Assembly (NCBI GenBank): GCA_934533075.1
Contig: CAKTBJ010000056.1
Coordinates: forward strand, 1-10,497
Direction of reading: 5' to 3'
Origin: an uncultured Paracoccus sp.
GTDB lineage: Bacteria; Pseudomonadota; Alphaproteobacteria; Rhodobacterales; Rhodobacteraceae
DNA length: 10,497 nucleotides
The notes under the pieces are model-generated. The model worked only from the letters and a program-made list of their open reading frames with translations, did not search any database and was not told the DNA's origin. The position numbers and the translations under genes are program-made. How positions within the stretch are numbered: the stretch's first letter is position 1; each line of letters starts with the position of its first letter. Shown here in pieces: positions 1-5,996 of this stretch.

Positions 1-475
1 CATAGGTCAGCATCGCATCGCGGCGCTCCTGCTGGTGGAATTCCAGCAACTCGCCGACGCGGCGGTGGTCCGAGAAGGGATAGAACAGGTATTCCGCGTT
101 GAAGCCGTAATAGATCCATGTCCCCGCCGGCACCGCCGCGATCACGGCATTGACCGCCTCGACATGGGTCGAGGTGCGGCGGCAGTCGTGGCGCAGGTTG
201 GTGATGCGGGCGCATTCCGCCGCCGTCAGGCCCAGCGCCGGCAGGTCCAGCGGCTCGGGCGACAGGGCGATGACATGGCGAAAGCCGACCATCAGGTGAT
301 AGCGCAGGGTCGAGAAGGTCTCGACCCCGTCCTCGAACAGCAGCACGGCCAGCGGTCCCTTGGCCAGTTGCCGGGGGCGGGCGGCCAGCCATTCGGCCAG
401 ATCGGCGAAACCCGGCGCCGGGGCGGCACCGGGGACGGGCAGGGGCGCGGCGGACCGGCGCGCCGGCTGCGTCAT
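1..475 (-). CDS. Conserved hypothetical protein, N-terminal 158 codons only (runs off the left edge)
   Basis: This is the N-terminal part of a protein; reading on the minus strand stays open for 158 codons to the window edge. It begins MTQPARR, has a Pro/Ala-rich first 22 residues, then a folded-looking segment (KGPLAVLLFEDGVET about residues 39-53, GFRHVIAL 64-71). An aromatic stretch WIYYGFNAEYLFYPF (120-134) leads into EERRDAMLTY-like sequence (149-158). The pattern resembles a roseobacter/Paracoccus family that I recall being annotated either as hypothetical or loosely as a family 2 glycosyltransferase; no DxD motif is visible in the part present. The ATG overlaps the TGA of the upstream alanine-rich gene (ATGA), so the two are probably translationally coupled. 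The frame is certain; the function is not assigned. Confidence 0.75.
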   Translation of the reverse strand, partial: MTQPARRSAAPLPVPGAAPAPGFADLAEWLAARPRQLAKGPLAVLLFEDGVETFSTLRYHLMVGFRHVIALSPEPLDLPALGLTAAECARITNLRHDCRRTSTHVEAVNAVIAAVPAGTWIYYGFNAEYLFYPFSDHRRVGELLEFHQQERRDAMLTY

Positions 476-1050
476 TGCAGGGCGGCCCTCACCTGCGACA
501 GCACCGAATCGCGCAGCCCCTCGTCCGTCGCGGCCGCCGTGACCAGCGCCTTCAGCGAGGTCTTCTGCGCGTCCGACATGGCGCTGGCCTCGATCATGGC
601 GGTGATGCGGTCGGCGTCGAAGCCTTCCGGGGTCAGCGCGGCGTCGATGGTGGCGGCCTCGCTGGTGGCCTCGGCGGCGGAGCGGGCGGCCTCGGCGGCC
701 TCCTGCGCGGCTTCGGCGGCGGCATCGGCCTCGCCGCTGGCGGCGGCGTCGGCGGCACGGTCGGCGGCGTCCTGCGCGGCATCCGCTGCCTCGCCGGCGG
801 TCTGGGCGGCCTCGCTCGCGGCCTCGCTGCCGCTGGCTTCGGCGGCGCTGCTGGCCTCGGCGGCGGCGTCGCTGGCGGTCGCCGCGGCATCCGCCGCCGC
901 ATCCGCCGCCGTGTCGGCGGGCGCCTGGGCCGGGGCCTCCGTCGGCTCGGGCAGGGGCGGCAGGGTCATCGTGCCGGGTTTGGTCAGAAACCACCATGCC
1001 CCGGCCGCCACGACCAGGACGAGAAGGATGATTGCCAGAATGCGCGCCAT
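472..1050 (-). CDS. Membrane-anchored alanine-rich protein, 192 aa, function unknown
   Basis: The protein has three parts. Residues 3-21 form one hydrophobic segment ending in a WWF/K boundary, probably an uncleaved anchor. Residues 24-45 form a Pro-rich linker. Residues 46-138 are extremely Ala-rich (about half Ala, the rest mostly Asp, Glu, Ser, Gln, Thr) and made of degenerate AADAA/AAEAA/EAAQ units, likely a long helix or coiled coil. The final 54 residues (LTPEGFDADRI to VRAALQ) look like a compact helical domain that I recall from other Rhodobacteraceae proteins of unknown function. I chose the start at MARILAI because it puts the membrane segment at the N-terminus; the 40 upstream in-frame residues look non-coding. 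The Shine-Dalgarno (SD) signal is weak. The gene is divergent from infC and overlaps the next gene at its stop. The repetitive GC-rich DNA makes length variation by slippage plausible. Confidence 0.75.
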   Translation of the reverse strand: MARILAIILLVLVVAAGAWWFLTKPGTMTLPPLPEPTEAPAQAPADTAADAAADAAATASDAAAEASSAAEASGSEAASEAAQTAGEAADAAQDAADRAADAAASGEADAAAEAAQEAAEAARSAAEATSEAATIDAALTPEGFDADRITAMIEASAMSDAQKTSLKALVTAAATDEGLRDSVLSQVRAALQ

Positions 1051-1108
1051 GTCTTGCTGTGCCTTTCGGGTCTGGGACGGGAAAGCCGGTCGGTCCCCTC
1101 TATGCCAC

Positions 1109-1135
1109 GGCGCGGCGTGCGAAGAAAGCCGCGCC
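1109..1135. other. Hairpin with perfect 8-bp GC stem upstream of infC
   Basis: GGCGCGGC (1109-1116) pairs with GCCGCGCC (1128-1135) around an 11-base A/G-rich loop. It lies in the divergent gap between the alanine-rich gene and infC. There is no T-run on either side, so it does not look like an ordinary intrinsic terminator. It could be a leader structure, a protein site or chance in GC-rich DNA. The same 8-bp arms with the same loop length recur at 8054-8080. Confidence 0.35.
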
Positions 1136-1151
1136 ATGCCTGCAAATCGAG

Positions 1152-1180
1152 TTGAATTTTGCGCCGGCAAACCCTAGTTA
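1152..1180 (+). promoter_or_regulatory. Candidate sigma-70-type promoter for infC
   Basis: TTGAAT (1152-1157) and TAGTTA (1175-1180) are separated by 17 bases in a locally AT-richer patch of the divergent region. The -35 matches TTGACA at four of six positions; the -10 is poor (two of six to TATAAT). Spacing and location (about 35 bases before the infC start) are the main support. This is a weak inference. Confidence 0.25.
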
Positions 1181-1202
1181 TCGCGGCGATTGGACCGCTA
1201 TA

Positions 1203-1219
1203 CAAGGAATCGAACCATA
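1203..1219 (+). promoter_or_regulatory. infC ribosome binding site and ATA start
   Basis: AAGGA (1204-1208), inside CAAGGAATC, is complementary to the 16S 3' end and sits 8 bases before the ATA at 1217-1219. It decides the start, because the only upstream in-frame alternative, TTG at 1190, lacks an SD. A GANTC (GAATC, 1207-1211), the CcrM methylation site type of alphaproteobacteria, overlaps it; that may be coincidence. Confidence 0.6.
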
Positions 1220-1756
1220 GCTCGTCGCCCGCATAACGCGCCGCCTACCCGCGACACCGGCCCCCGCGTCAACGACCGTATCCGCGTCGCAGAAATCCGC
1301 CTGATCGGCGCCGATGGCGAGAATATCGGCGTCGTGCCGCCCGCGCGCGGCCTCGCCCTGGCCGAGGAGGCCGGGCTGGATCTGGTCGAGATCTCGCCCA
1401 ATGCGGTGCCGCCGGTCTGCAAGATCATGGACCTCGGCAAGTTCAAGTATGAACAGCAGAAACGCGAGGCCGAGGCGCGCAAGAAGCAGAAGATCATCGA
1501 CATCAAGGAGGTCAAGTTCCGTCCGGGGACCGACACCCACGACTATGATGTGAAGATGCGCAACGTGCTGCGCTTTCTGGAAGATGGCGACAAGGTGAAG
1601 GTCACCCTGCGCTTCCGCGGCCGCGAGATGGCCCACCAGGAGCTGGGGGTCGATCTGCTGAACCGCATCCGCGACGATGTGGGCGAGCTGGGCAAGATCG
1701 AATCGATGCCGAAGCTGGAAGGCCGGCAGATGGTGATGATGATCGCGCCGCGCTGA
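1217..1756 (+). CDS. infC: Translation initiation factor IF-3, apparently starting at an ATA codon
   Basis: IF-3 binds the 30S subunit, keeps 50S off, and checks start codon and initiator tRNA pairing. The 179-residue product has the usual two domains: the N-terminal domain ([52 protein letters not shown]), the basic KKQK linker, and the C-terminal domain ([37 protein letters not shown], ending [16 protein letters not shown]). No ATG or GTG lies near the conserved [10 protein letters not shown]-terminus. An AAGGA SD (1204-1208) sits 8 bases before ATA at 1217, which directly precedes the conserved sequence. An in-frame TTG at 1190 would add nine unconserved residues and has no visible SD. Other Ile codons in the gene are ATC. 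IF-3 rejects non-AUG starts, and E. coli infC uses AUU for autoregulation, so ATA fits the same logic. An intrinsic terminator follows. The gene identity is certain; the start is inferred. Confidence 0.93.
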   Translation: MARRPHNAPPTRDTGPRVNDRIRVAEIRLIGADGENIGVVPPARGLALAEEAGLDLVEISPNAVPPVCKIMDLGKFKYEQQKREAEARKKQKIIDIKEVKFRPGTDTHDYDVKMRNVLRFLEDGDKVKVTLRFRGREMAHQELGVDLLNRIRDDVGELGKIESMPKLEGRQMVMMIAPR

Positions 1757-1779
1757 GGCGGCGGCGATCCCCGCGATAC

Positions 1780-1809
1780 GGGCCGGCCGCCGCGCCGGCC
1801 CTTTCCTTT
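1780..1809 (+). terminator. Intrinsic terminator after infC
   Basis: GGGCCGGC (1780-1787) pairs perfectly with GCCGGCCC (1794-1801) around a six-base loop, and the stem is followed by TTTCCTTT. This is the best-formed Rho-independent terminator in the window. It lies 23 bases after the infC stop and separates infC from dut. Confidence 0.8.
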
Positions 1810-1909
1810 GGCGCGGGGGTCGCGCGCGGGCCGGTGACGATGGCGCGTCGGGGTGCTTCGGCAGGGCCGGGCCTAGCGCCGCGGCGAGGTTCTGGCAAGG
1901 GAGGCGCGG

Positions 1910-2371
1910 ATGCGCAGGCTGGTGGTGAAGGTTCGGCGTCTGGACGGTTTCGACGCGGCTGTGGCGCTGCCCGAATTCGCCACCGAGGGCGCGGCGGGGG
2001 CCGACATCCGCCTCAACCTGCCGGGGCGCGACGCGGTGGTGATGGACCCCGGCACCCGTGCCCTGCTGCCCACCGGCTTCGCGATGGCGCTGCCGCCGGG
2101 CTATGAGGCGCAGGTGCGGCCGCGCTCGGGGCTGGCGTTCAGGCATGGGCTGACGGTGCTGAACGCGCCGGGCACGGTGGACGCGGATTATCGCGGCCAT
2201 GTGCAGGTGCTGCTGGTCAATCTGGGCGCCGAGCCGGTCACGCTGGCGCATGGCGAGCGCATCGCCCAGATGGTCATCGCGCCGGTCACGCAGGCCGCCT
2301 TCCGCGCGGTGGCGGTGCTGGAGGACAGCGCGCGCGGCACCGGGGGCTTCGGCTCGACCGGGCGCGGCTGA
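1910..2371 (+). CDS. dut: dUTP diphosphatase (dUTPase)
   Basis: This enzyme hydrolyses dUTP to dUMP and pyrophosphate, keeping uracil out of DNA and supplying the dTMP precursor; the family acts as a cytosolic homotrimer. All five trimeric dUTPase motifs are visible in the 153 residues: [12 protein letters not shown] (27-37), [11 protein letters not shown] (70-80), [12 protein letters not shown] (85-96, catalytic Asp91), [11 protein letters not shown] (115-125) and the C-terminal P-loop-like [10 protein letters not shown] (142-151). The length is normal for the family. The ATG has a good GGGAGG SD five bases upstream. The gene follows the infC terminator, so it should have its own promoter. 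Its TGA overlaps the ATG of the next gene (TGATG), implying translational coupling. Confidence 0.97.
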   Translation: MRRLVVKVRRLDGFDAAVALPEFATEGAAGADIRLNLPGRDAVVMDPGTRALLPTGFAMALPPGYEAQVRPRSGLAFRHGLTVLNAPGTVDADYRGHVQVLLVNLGAEPVTLAHGERIAQMVIAPVTQAAFRAVAVLEDSARGTGGFGSTGRG

Positions 2372-3186
2372 TGGTGCTGGCGGCGATCCTGCTGGCGGTT
2401 CTGGCGGCGGGCCTGCTGCTGGGTGTGCCGCGCGCCCGGCTGTGGGCGCTGCTGGCCGGGGCCTGGGTCGCGGCGCTGGCGCTGGCGCTGATCCTGCCGC
2501 GCGCGGTCTCGCTGCGCATGCTGGGCTGGGACTGGCGGGCGATGCTGATCGTCACCGCGCTGGGCCTGCTGATGGCGCTGTATATCCACCTGATTCGCCG
2601 CCTGCGCCGGCTGAGCGGCATCGACGCCCTGCGCAGCGAGGCCGATGCCGCCCGTGCCGAGGGTGCCGCCTTGCAGGCCGGCATCGCCGCCGCCCGCGCC
2701 CATCGCCGGGCCGAGGCCATGCGGGTGCCGGCTTCCGACACCGCCCCGCCGGTGCTGGTCGCCGGGCCGGCCCGCGTGGCCGCGCCGATCTGCCTTGCGC
2801 TGGCCGATGCCGGCGTGACGCGAATCGCGCTGGCGGGCGAAGGGACCGAACCCGTCGCCCGCGCCATCGCCGCCCTGCATCCCGGCTGCCATGTCTCCGA
2901 GGGGGCGGCGGTGGAGGGATGCGCCGTGGTGCTGGCGGTGGGCGATGCGGCCGCGCTGGGCCGCGCCTGCGCGGCCGCCGGGGTGGTGCTGGTCCACGGC
3001 TGGCTGGCGGATGCGCAGCCGCAAGTGGCGATCCGGCATCCAGCCTCCGACGATCCCGGCATTGCCGATCCCCACGGGTCGGACGCCATCCCCCGCGACG
3101 GCAGCGCCCAGCTTCTGGGTGCCTTGATGGCGCGGGCGGCGCTGGACCTGCTGCACGGGCCGCAAGCGGCCGGCCGCGGGGCCTGA
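2371..3186 (+). CDS. Membrane protein with an eroded ThiF/MoeB-like (E1-like) domain
   Basis: The 271-residue product starts with two or three hydrophobic segments (about 1-18, 22-43 and 57-75), then a basic RRLRR stretch and an Ala/Arg helix (80-117). Residues 127-263 follow the order of a ThiF/MoeB Rossmann fold. PPVLVAGPARVAAPICLALADAGVTRIAL aligns with the usual VLVVGAGGLGSP...LAAAGVGRI..., RACAAAGVVLVHGWLADAQPQVAI with the NDACVAAGKPLV...GQV segment, and GSAQLLGALMARAALDLL with the last family helix. Missing are the glycine-rich GxGGLG, the Asn-Leu-x-Arg-Gln region, both CxxC zinc pairs and an obvious catalytic Cys. I recall MoeB/ThiF-type proteins with N-terminal membrane segments beside dut in related bacteria, so this may be a shortened descendant. 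An adenylating activity looks unlikely. The coding frame is confident; the homology is inferred by eye. Confidence 0.85.
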   Translation: MVLAAILLAVLAAGLLLGVPRARLWALLAGAWVAALALALILPRAVSLRMLGWDWRAMLIVTALGLLMALYIHLIRRLRRLSGIDALRSEADAARAEGAALQAGIAAARAHRRAEAMRVPASDTAPPVLVAGPARVAAPICLALADAGVTRIALAGEGTEPVARAIAALHPGCHVSEGAAVEGCAVVLAVGDAAALGRACAAAGVVLVHGWLADAQPQVAIRHPASDDPGIADPHGSDAIPRDGSAQLLGALMARAALDLLHGPQAAGRGA

Positions 3187-3211
3187 CCCGCCGCCCCGGC
3201 CGGTCCGGCCT

Positions 3212-3227
3212 GCGGGCAACCGCCCGC
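3212..3227 (+). terminator. Hairpin after the dut operon, possible weak terminator
   Basis: GCGGGC (3212-3217) and GCCCGC (3222-3227) form a 6-bp stem with an AACC loop, 26 bases after the stop of the ThiF-like gene. No T-tract follows, so termination would need Rho or be inefficient. The GGGCAACC core recurs in a second hairpin 58 bases downstream. Confidence 0.3.
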
Positions 3228-3270
3228 GCTGACGGAACAAAAGCCCGCTCCGGCGCATTGATCGGCTGTC

Positions 3271-3285
3271 GGGGCAACCAGCCCC
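3271..3285 (+). other. Leader hairpin upstream of the lipoprotein gene
   Basis: GGGGC (3271-3275) pairs with GCCCC (3281-3285) around AACCA, 20 bases before the lipoprotein ATG. It shares GGGCAACC with the hairpin at 3212-3227. It could affect readout of the lipoprotein message or be part of a terminator pair. I found no convincing promoter in between. Confidence 0.25.
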
Positions 3286-3305
3286 AGTTATCAGCGAGTG
3301 ATCCA

Positions 3306-3779
3306 ATGAAACATTTTCTGATCCTGGCCGCCTGTGCCGCCCCCCTCGTCCTTGTCGGCTGCGAACAGGTCGGCGTCCAGAGCGAGCAGACCGTCATCGG
3401 CGCCGATGCCGGGCCGCAGGCCACCGTCATTCCCGGCTCGACCCGGCCCGACGGCACCACCGTCGTCGTGCAGCCGACGCGCGTGGTCAGCACCAACCTG
3501 GCCGCGCTGGCCGGCGCCTACGACACCGATCCGATCACCTGCAACCGCGCCAACAGCCCCACCCGCGTCGTCGTCACCGATGGCGGGCTGGTGATGAACG
3601 GCGCCGAATACAAGCTGGCGCAGCTGACCCGTTCCGGCTCGGCGCTGAAGCTGGACCTGACCCGCACGGAAGGCAACACCGTGACCGAACAGGTCGCCTA
3701 TGTGACCCCGGCGGCGCAGGGCATCGTGCTGCGCGCATCGACCGCCGGCGACCAGAACCTGCTGCGCTGCAACAGGTAA
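3306..3779 (+). CDS. Putative small lipoprotein, 157 aa, unknown function
   Basis: MKHFLILAACAAPLVLVGC is a classic lipoprotein signal: a basic n-region, a hydrophobic core and an LVGC lipobox with the lipidated Cys at 19, so mature export to the periplasmic face of a membrane is predicted. Glu at +2 does not suggest inner-membrane retention. Residues 20-62 are a low-complexity Gly/Pro/Thr/Val linker. From about 65 a compact domain begins (LAALAGAYDTDPITCNR ... RVVVTDGGLVMNGAEYKL ... LKLDLTRTEGNTVTEQVAYVT ... LLRCNR) with alternating hydrophobic residues typical of small beta-sandwich or barrel folds. It carries two Cys-Asn-Arg triplets, at the start and at the very end, whose Cys could form a disulfide. 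No family was recognised. The SD is weak (GAG about 10 bases upstream). The gene is convergent with the SH3-like gene. Confidence 0.85.
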   Translation: MKHFLILAACAAPLVLVGCEQVGVQSEQTVIGADAGPQATVIPGSTRPDGTTVVVQPTRVVSTNLAALAGAYDTDPITCNRANSPTRVVVTDGGLVMNGAEYKLAQLTRSGSALKLDLTRTEGNTVTEQVAYVTPAAQGIVLRASTAGDQNLLRCNR

Positions 3780-3803
3780 GCCCAGCGGGAAAGGCGCGTC
3801 TTC

Positions 3804-3827
3804 CCTCGCGTGCCGCTGCCGGCGAGG
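3804..3827. terminator. Hairpin at the lipoprotein/SH3 convergent junction
   Basis: CCTCGC (3804-3809) pairs with GCGAGG (3822-3827) across a 12-base loop, between the lipoprotein stop (3779) and the SH3-like stop (3831). It could act for both strands. There is no T-run directly after either arm, so the call as a terminator is tentative. Confidence 0.35.
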
Positions 3828-3830
3828 CGC

Positions 3831-4373
3831 CTATCGCGTCTCGTCGGCATCCACGCCCCACAGCGCGGATTTCGGCATCCAGCCGCTGGCGCCCCCGCCC
3901 GAGACCGCACACCAGTCGATTTCGCAATCCCCCAGCTTCAGCACCGCCCCGGCCTCGGCCCGCGCCACCACCGCGCTGGTATCCACCGGGCGGGTATAGA
4001 GGTTCGCCATGTCCTGCGTGACCTCGACCGTGCGCACCCCCGACAGCAGCGTGTAATAGACCCAGCCGCCGGCGCCGTCGCGATCCTCGACCCGGCGCCA
4101 GTGGCCGTATTCCGCGACCACCCGCAGCGGCATGCCGGATTGCTTGAACACCCAGTCGATGCGATGCGACAGCGAGGGGCCGCGCCGCGCATTGCCCTCG
4201 CTGCCCTTCAGGCTGACATAGCGGGGCAGGGGCAGGTTGGTGACCGGGCCGCGCCCCGGCTCGGCCCCGCGGGTCATGCTTGCCTCCTGCGCCGGGAGCG
4301 CCGCCGGCGCCATCGCCCCCGCCCCGAGCGCCAATACCAAGGCCAATCGCCACAAGCCGCGCGTTTGCGTCAT
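3831..4373 (-). CDS. Secreted bacterial SH3-like domain protein, 180 aa
   Basis: An N-terminal signal peptide (MTQTRGLWRLALVLALGAGA..., likely cleaved after LPA, about residue 28) sends the product to the periplasm. Two SH3-like repeats follow. The first (about 49-118) holds PRYVSLKGSEGNARRGPS, WVFKQSGMPLRVVAEYGHWRRVED and GWVYYTLLSG. The second (about 123-174) holds ANLYTRP, AEAGAVLKLGDCEIDWCAV and GWMPKSALWGV. This is the pattern of the alphaproteobacterial SH3_4 (DUF1058) family, thought to bind cell-wall or envelope ligands; the ligand is unknown. Two Cys (150, 155) flank the second-domain core. The ATG at 4373 has a GAGGGG SD eight bases upstream; an adjacent TTG at 4376 is less likely. 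It is divergent from the dehydrogenase gene, and an 11-base palindrome lies between them. Confidence 0.9.
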   Translation of the reverse strand: MTQTRGLWRLALVLALGAGAMAPAALPAQEASMTRGAEPGRGPVTNLPLPRYVSLKGSEGNARRGPSLSHRIDWVFKQSGMPLRVVAEYGHWRRVEDRDGAGGWVYYTLLSGVRTVEVTQDMANLYTRPVDTSAVVARAEAGAVLKLGDCEIDWCAVSGGGASGWMPKSALWGVDADETR

Positions 4374-4391
4374 CAACTCTGCCCCTCATCG

Positions 4392-4402
4392 TTTCGACGA
4401 AA
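4392..4402. promoter_or_regulatory. Short palindrome in the SH3/dehydrogenase divergent region
   Basis: TTTCGaCGAAA is a perfect 5-bp inverted repeat around one base, 19 bases upstream of the SH3-like ATG and in an AT-richer spot. It could be a small operator half-site pair, but it also lies in the leader next to the SD. No regulator gene is nearby, so this is suggestive only. Confidence 0.2.
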
Positions 4403-4509
4403 TCCGGGTTCGGACGGCCGCCCTTGCCCGCCGGGGTCTTGCCTGCGCCCCGGTTCGCGGGCAGTTTGCCATTCCGGCCCTGAATTGGAAAGTCACGAGA
4501 GGTCAAGCG

Positions 4510-5544
4510 ATGCCCAGCCCGATCCCCGCCGCTGCCACCGCGCCCCGCCGCGCCGCGGGCGAGCGTTCCCGCCTGTCGGTCTTCGTCACGCGGCGGCTGC
4601 CGGAGGTGGTCGAGGCGCGGATGAGCGAGCTGTTCGACACCACCCTGCGCCAAGAGGATACCAAGCTGAGCCGCGAGCAGCTGATCGCCGCCATGCGCAG
4701 CGCCGATGTGCTGGTGCCGACGATCACCGACCAGATCGACGCCTCTATGCTGGCGCAGGCCGGAGAGCGGCTGAAACTGATCGCCAATTTCGGCGCCGGG
4801 GTGGACCATATCGACGTGACCTCGGCCCGCCAGCGCGGGATTCTGGTGTCGAATACGCCCGGCGTGGTCACGGACGACACCGCCGACATGACGCTGGCGC
4901 TGATTCTGGCCGTGGCGCGCCGCATCCCGGAGGGGCTGGCCGAGATGCAGGCCGGCCGCTGGCAGGGCTGGGCGCCGACCGCGCATCTGGGCGCGCGGCT
5001 GGCGGGGCGGCGGCTGGGCATCCTCGGCATGGGGCGGATCGGGCAGGCGGTGGCGCGGCGCGCCAATGCCTTCGGGATGCAGGTGCATTACCACAACCGC
5101 CGCCGGCTGCGCCCCGAGGTCGAGGAGGACTTGCAGGCGACCTATTGGGAAAGTCTCGACCAGATGCTGGCGCGCATGGACATCGTGTCGGTGAACGCGC
5201 CGCATACGCCTTCGACCTTCCACCTGCTGAACGCGCGCCGGCTGAAGCTGCTGAAGCCGACGGCGGTGGTGGTGAACACCTCGCGCGGCGAGGTCATCGA
5301 CGAGAACGCCCTGACCCGGATGCTGCGCGCGGGCGAGATCGCCGGGGCGGGGCTGGACGTGTTCGAGCATGGCCACGAGATCAACCCCCGCCTGCGCGAG
5401 TTGCCGAACGTGGTGCTGCTGCCGCATATGAGTTCCGCGACGGTCGAGGGCCGGGCCGAGATGGGCGAGCGGGTGATCGTCAACATCAAGACCTTCGCGG
5501 ACGGTCACCGGCCGCCGGACCTGGTGCTGCCGGGGATGCTGTAG
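4510..5544 (+). CDS. D-2-hydroxyacid dehydrogenase (D-glycerate/glyoxylate reductase type)
   Basis: This 344-residue protein belongs to the D-isomer-specific 2-hydroxyacid dehydrogenases, cytosolic NAD(P)-dependent enzymes that interconvert 2-keto acids (glyoxylate, hydroxypyruvate) and D-2-hydroxyacids. The substrate-binding half carries LIANFGAGVDHID. The Rossmann motif is GMGRIG (173-178). The catalytic Arg is in NTSRGE (Arg259), the acid in DVFE (Glu286) and the His in LLPHMSSAT (His306), so the triad is complete. NHRRRL-like basic residues after the second strand would suit NADP, though this is not decisive. The start at 4510 has a GAGAGG SD seven bases upstream; the first 20 residues are a Pro/Ala-rich extension. 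The gene is followed after four bases by a Nudix gene and is divergent from the SH3-like gene. The exact substrate cannot be told. Confidence 0.93.
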   Translation: MPSPIPAAATAPRRAAGERSRLSVFVTRRLPEVVEARMSELFDTTLRQEDTKLSREQLIAAMRSADVLVPTITDQIDASMLAQAGERLKLIANFGAGVDHIDVTSARQRGILVSNTPGVVTDDTADMTLALILAVARRIPEGLAEMQAGRWQGWAPTAHLGARLAGRRLGILGMGRIGQAVARRANAFGMQVHYHNRRRLRPEVEEDLQATYWESLDQMLARMDIVSVNAPHTPSTFHLLNARRLKLLKPTAVVVNTSRGEVIDENALTRMLRAGEIAGAGLDVFEHGHEINPRLRELPNVVLLPHMSSATVEGRAEMGERVIVNIKTFADGHRPPDLVLPGML

Positions 5545-5548
5545 GGGC

Positions 5549-5983
5549 ATGTCCGATCCGCGCCCGGTGGTCGCCGTCCTGGCGGTCGTCCTGCGCGGCG
5601 GGCAGGTCCTGCTGGTCCAGCGCGCCAATCCGCCGGATGCGGGCCTCTGGGGCTTTCCCGGCGGCAAGGTCGAGTTCGGCGAGGCCGTGCTGGACGCCGC
5701 CGCCCGTGAACTGTTCGAGGAAACCGGCGTAACCGCCTTGCCCTTGCGGGTCTTTGACGCCGTGGATGCCTGGGACCGTCCCGATGGCGGCACGCTGCGG
5801 CGGCATTTCGTGCTGGTGGCGGTGCTGTGCGACTGGCAGGCGGGCGAGCCGGTGGCCGCCGACGACGCGGCGGATGCGCGCTGGATCGCGCTGGGCGATC
5901 TGGAAACCGCGCTGCCGCTCAGCAGGGACGTTGCCGCGATGGCCCGGCGGGCGGCGGTGCTGTTATGCGGGGCCGCGCGCTAG
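5549..5983 (+). CDS. Nudix hydrolase (ADP-ribose pyrophosphatase-like/MutT family)
   Basis: This is a 144-residue single-domain Nudix protein that hydrolyses a nucleoside diphosphate linked to another moiety, using divalent metal. The Nudix box is intact at residues 39-61 (Gly39, Glu45, Arg53-Glu54, Glu57-Glu58, Gly60), matching GX5EX7REUXEEXGU. Upstream are VVAVLAVVLRGGQVLLVQRANPP and LWGFPGGKVE, and downstream WDRPDGG...RRHFVLVAVLCDWQAGEP, which is like the small ADP-ribose/NADH-type members more than MutT proper. The substrate is not determinable. The start lies four bases after the dehydrogenase stop with AGGGG overlapping that stop, so coupling is likely. The gene converges on the ceramidase-like gene with only two bases between the stops. 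Confidence 0.93.
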   Translation: MSDPRPVVAVLAVVLRGGQVLLVQRANPPDAGLWGFPGGKVEFGEAVLDAAARELFEETGVTALPLRVFDAVDAWDRPDGGTLRRHFVLVAVLCDWQAGEPVAADDAADARWIALGDLETALPLSRDVAAMARRAAVLLCGAAR

Positions 5984-5996
5984 GCTCAGGCGCGGC
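5972..5996. terminator. Hairpin enclosing both stop codons of the Nudix/ceramidase pair
   Basis: GCCGCGC (5972-5978) pairs perfectly with GCGCGGC (5990-5996) around an 11-base loop that contains the TAG of the Nudix gene and the complement of the TGA of the ceramidase-like gene. It could serve as a bidirectional 3' end or stability structure. It has no T-tract. Confidence 0.35.

Noticed and set aside
35..1177. Long plus-strand open frame of 380 codons across the left end
   Set aside because: It is antisense to the alanine-rich protein and the partial hypothetical gene. Its product is compositionally skewed without domain sense. The minus-strand frames have a membrane segment, recognisable sequence and a stop/start overlap.
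1190..1216. TTG at 1190 as the infC start
   Set aside because: It has no Shine-Dalgarno, adds nine residues (MDRYTRNRT) that do not belong to the IF-3 pattern, and bypasses the good AAGGA placed 8 bases before ATA. It remains the alternative if ATA is disproved.
2188..3306. Long minus-strand open frames over dut and the ThiF-like gene
   Set aside because: The products are Arg/Gln/Gly-rich antisense text. dut motifs on the plus strand are unambiguous, and the plus-strand gene after it has clear membrane segments.
3574..5793. 739-codon minus-strand open frame and the 640-codon plus-strand frame from 3810
   Set aside because: Both are shadows created by high GC. They cut across the SH3-like, dehydrogenase and Nudix genes, which carry intact motifs in other frames.
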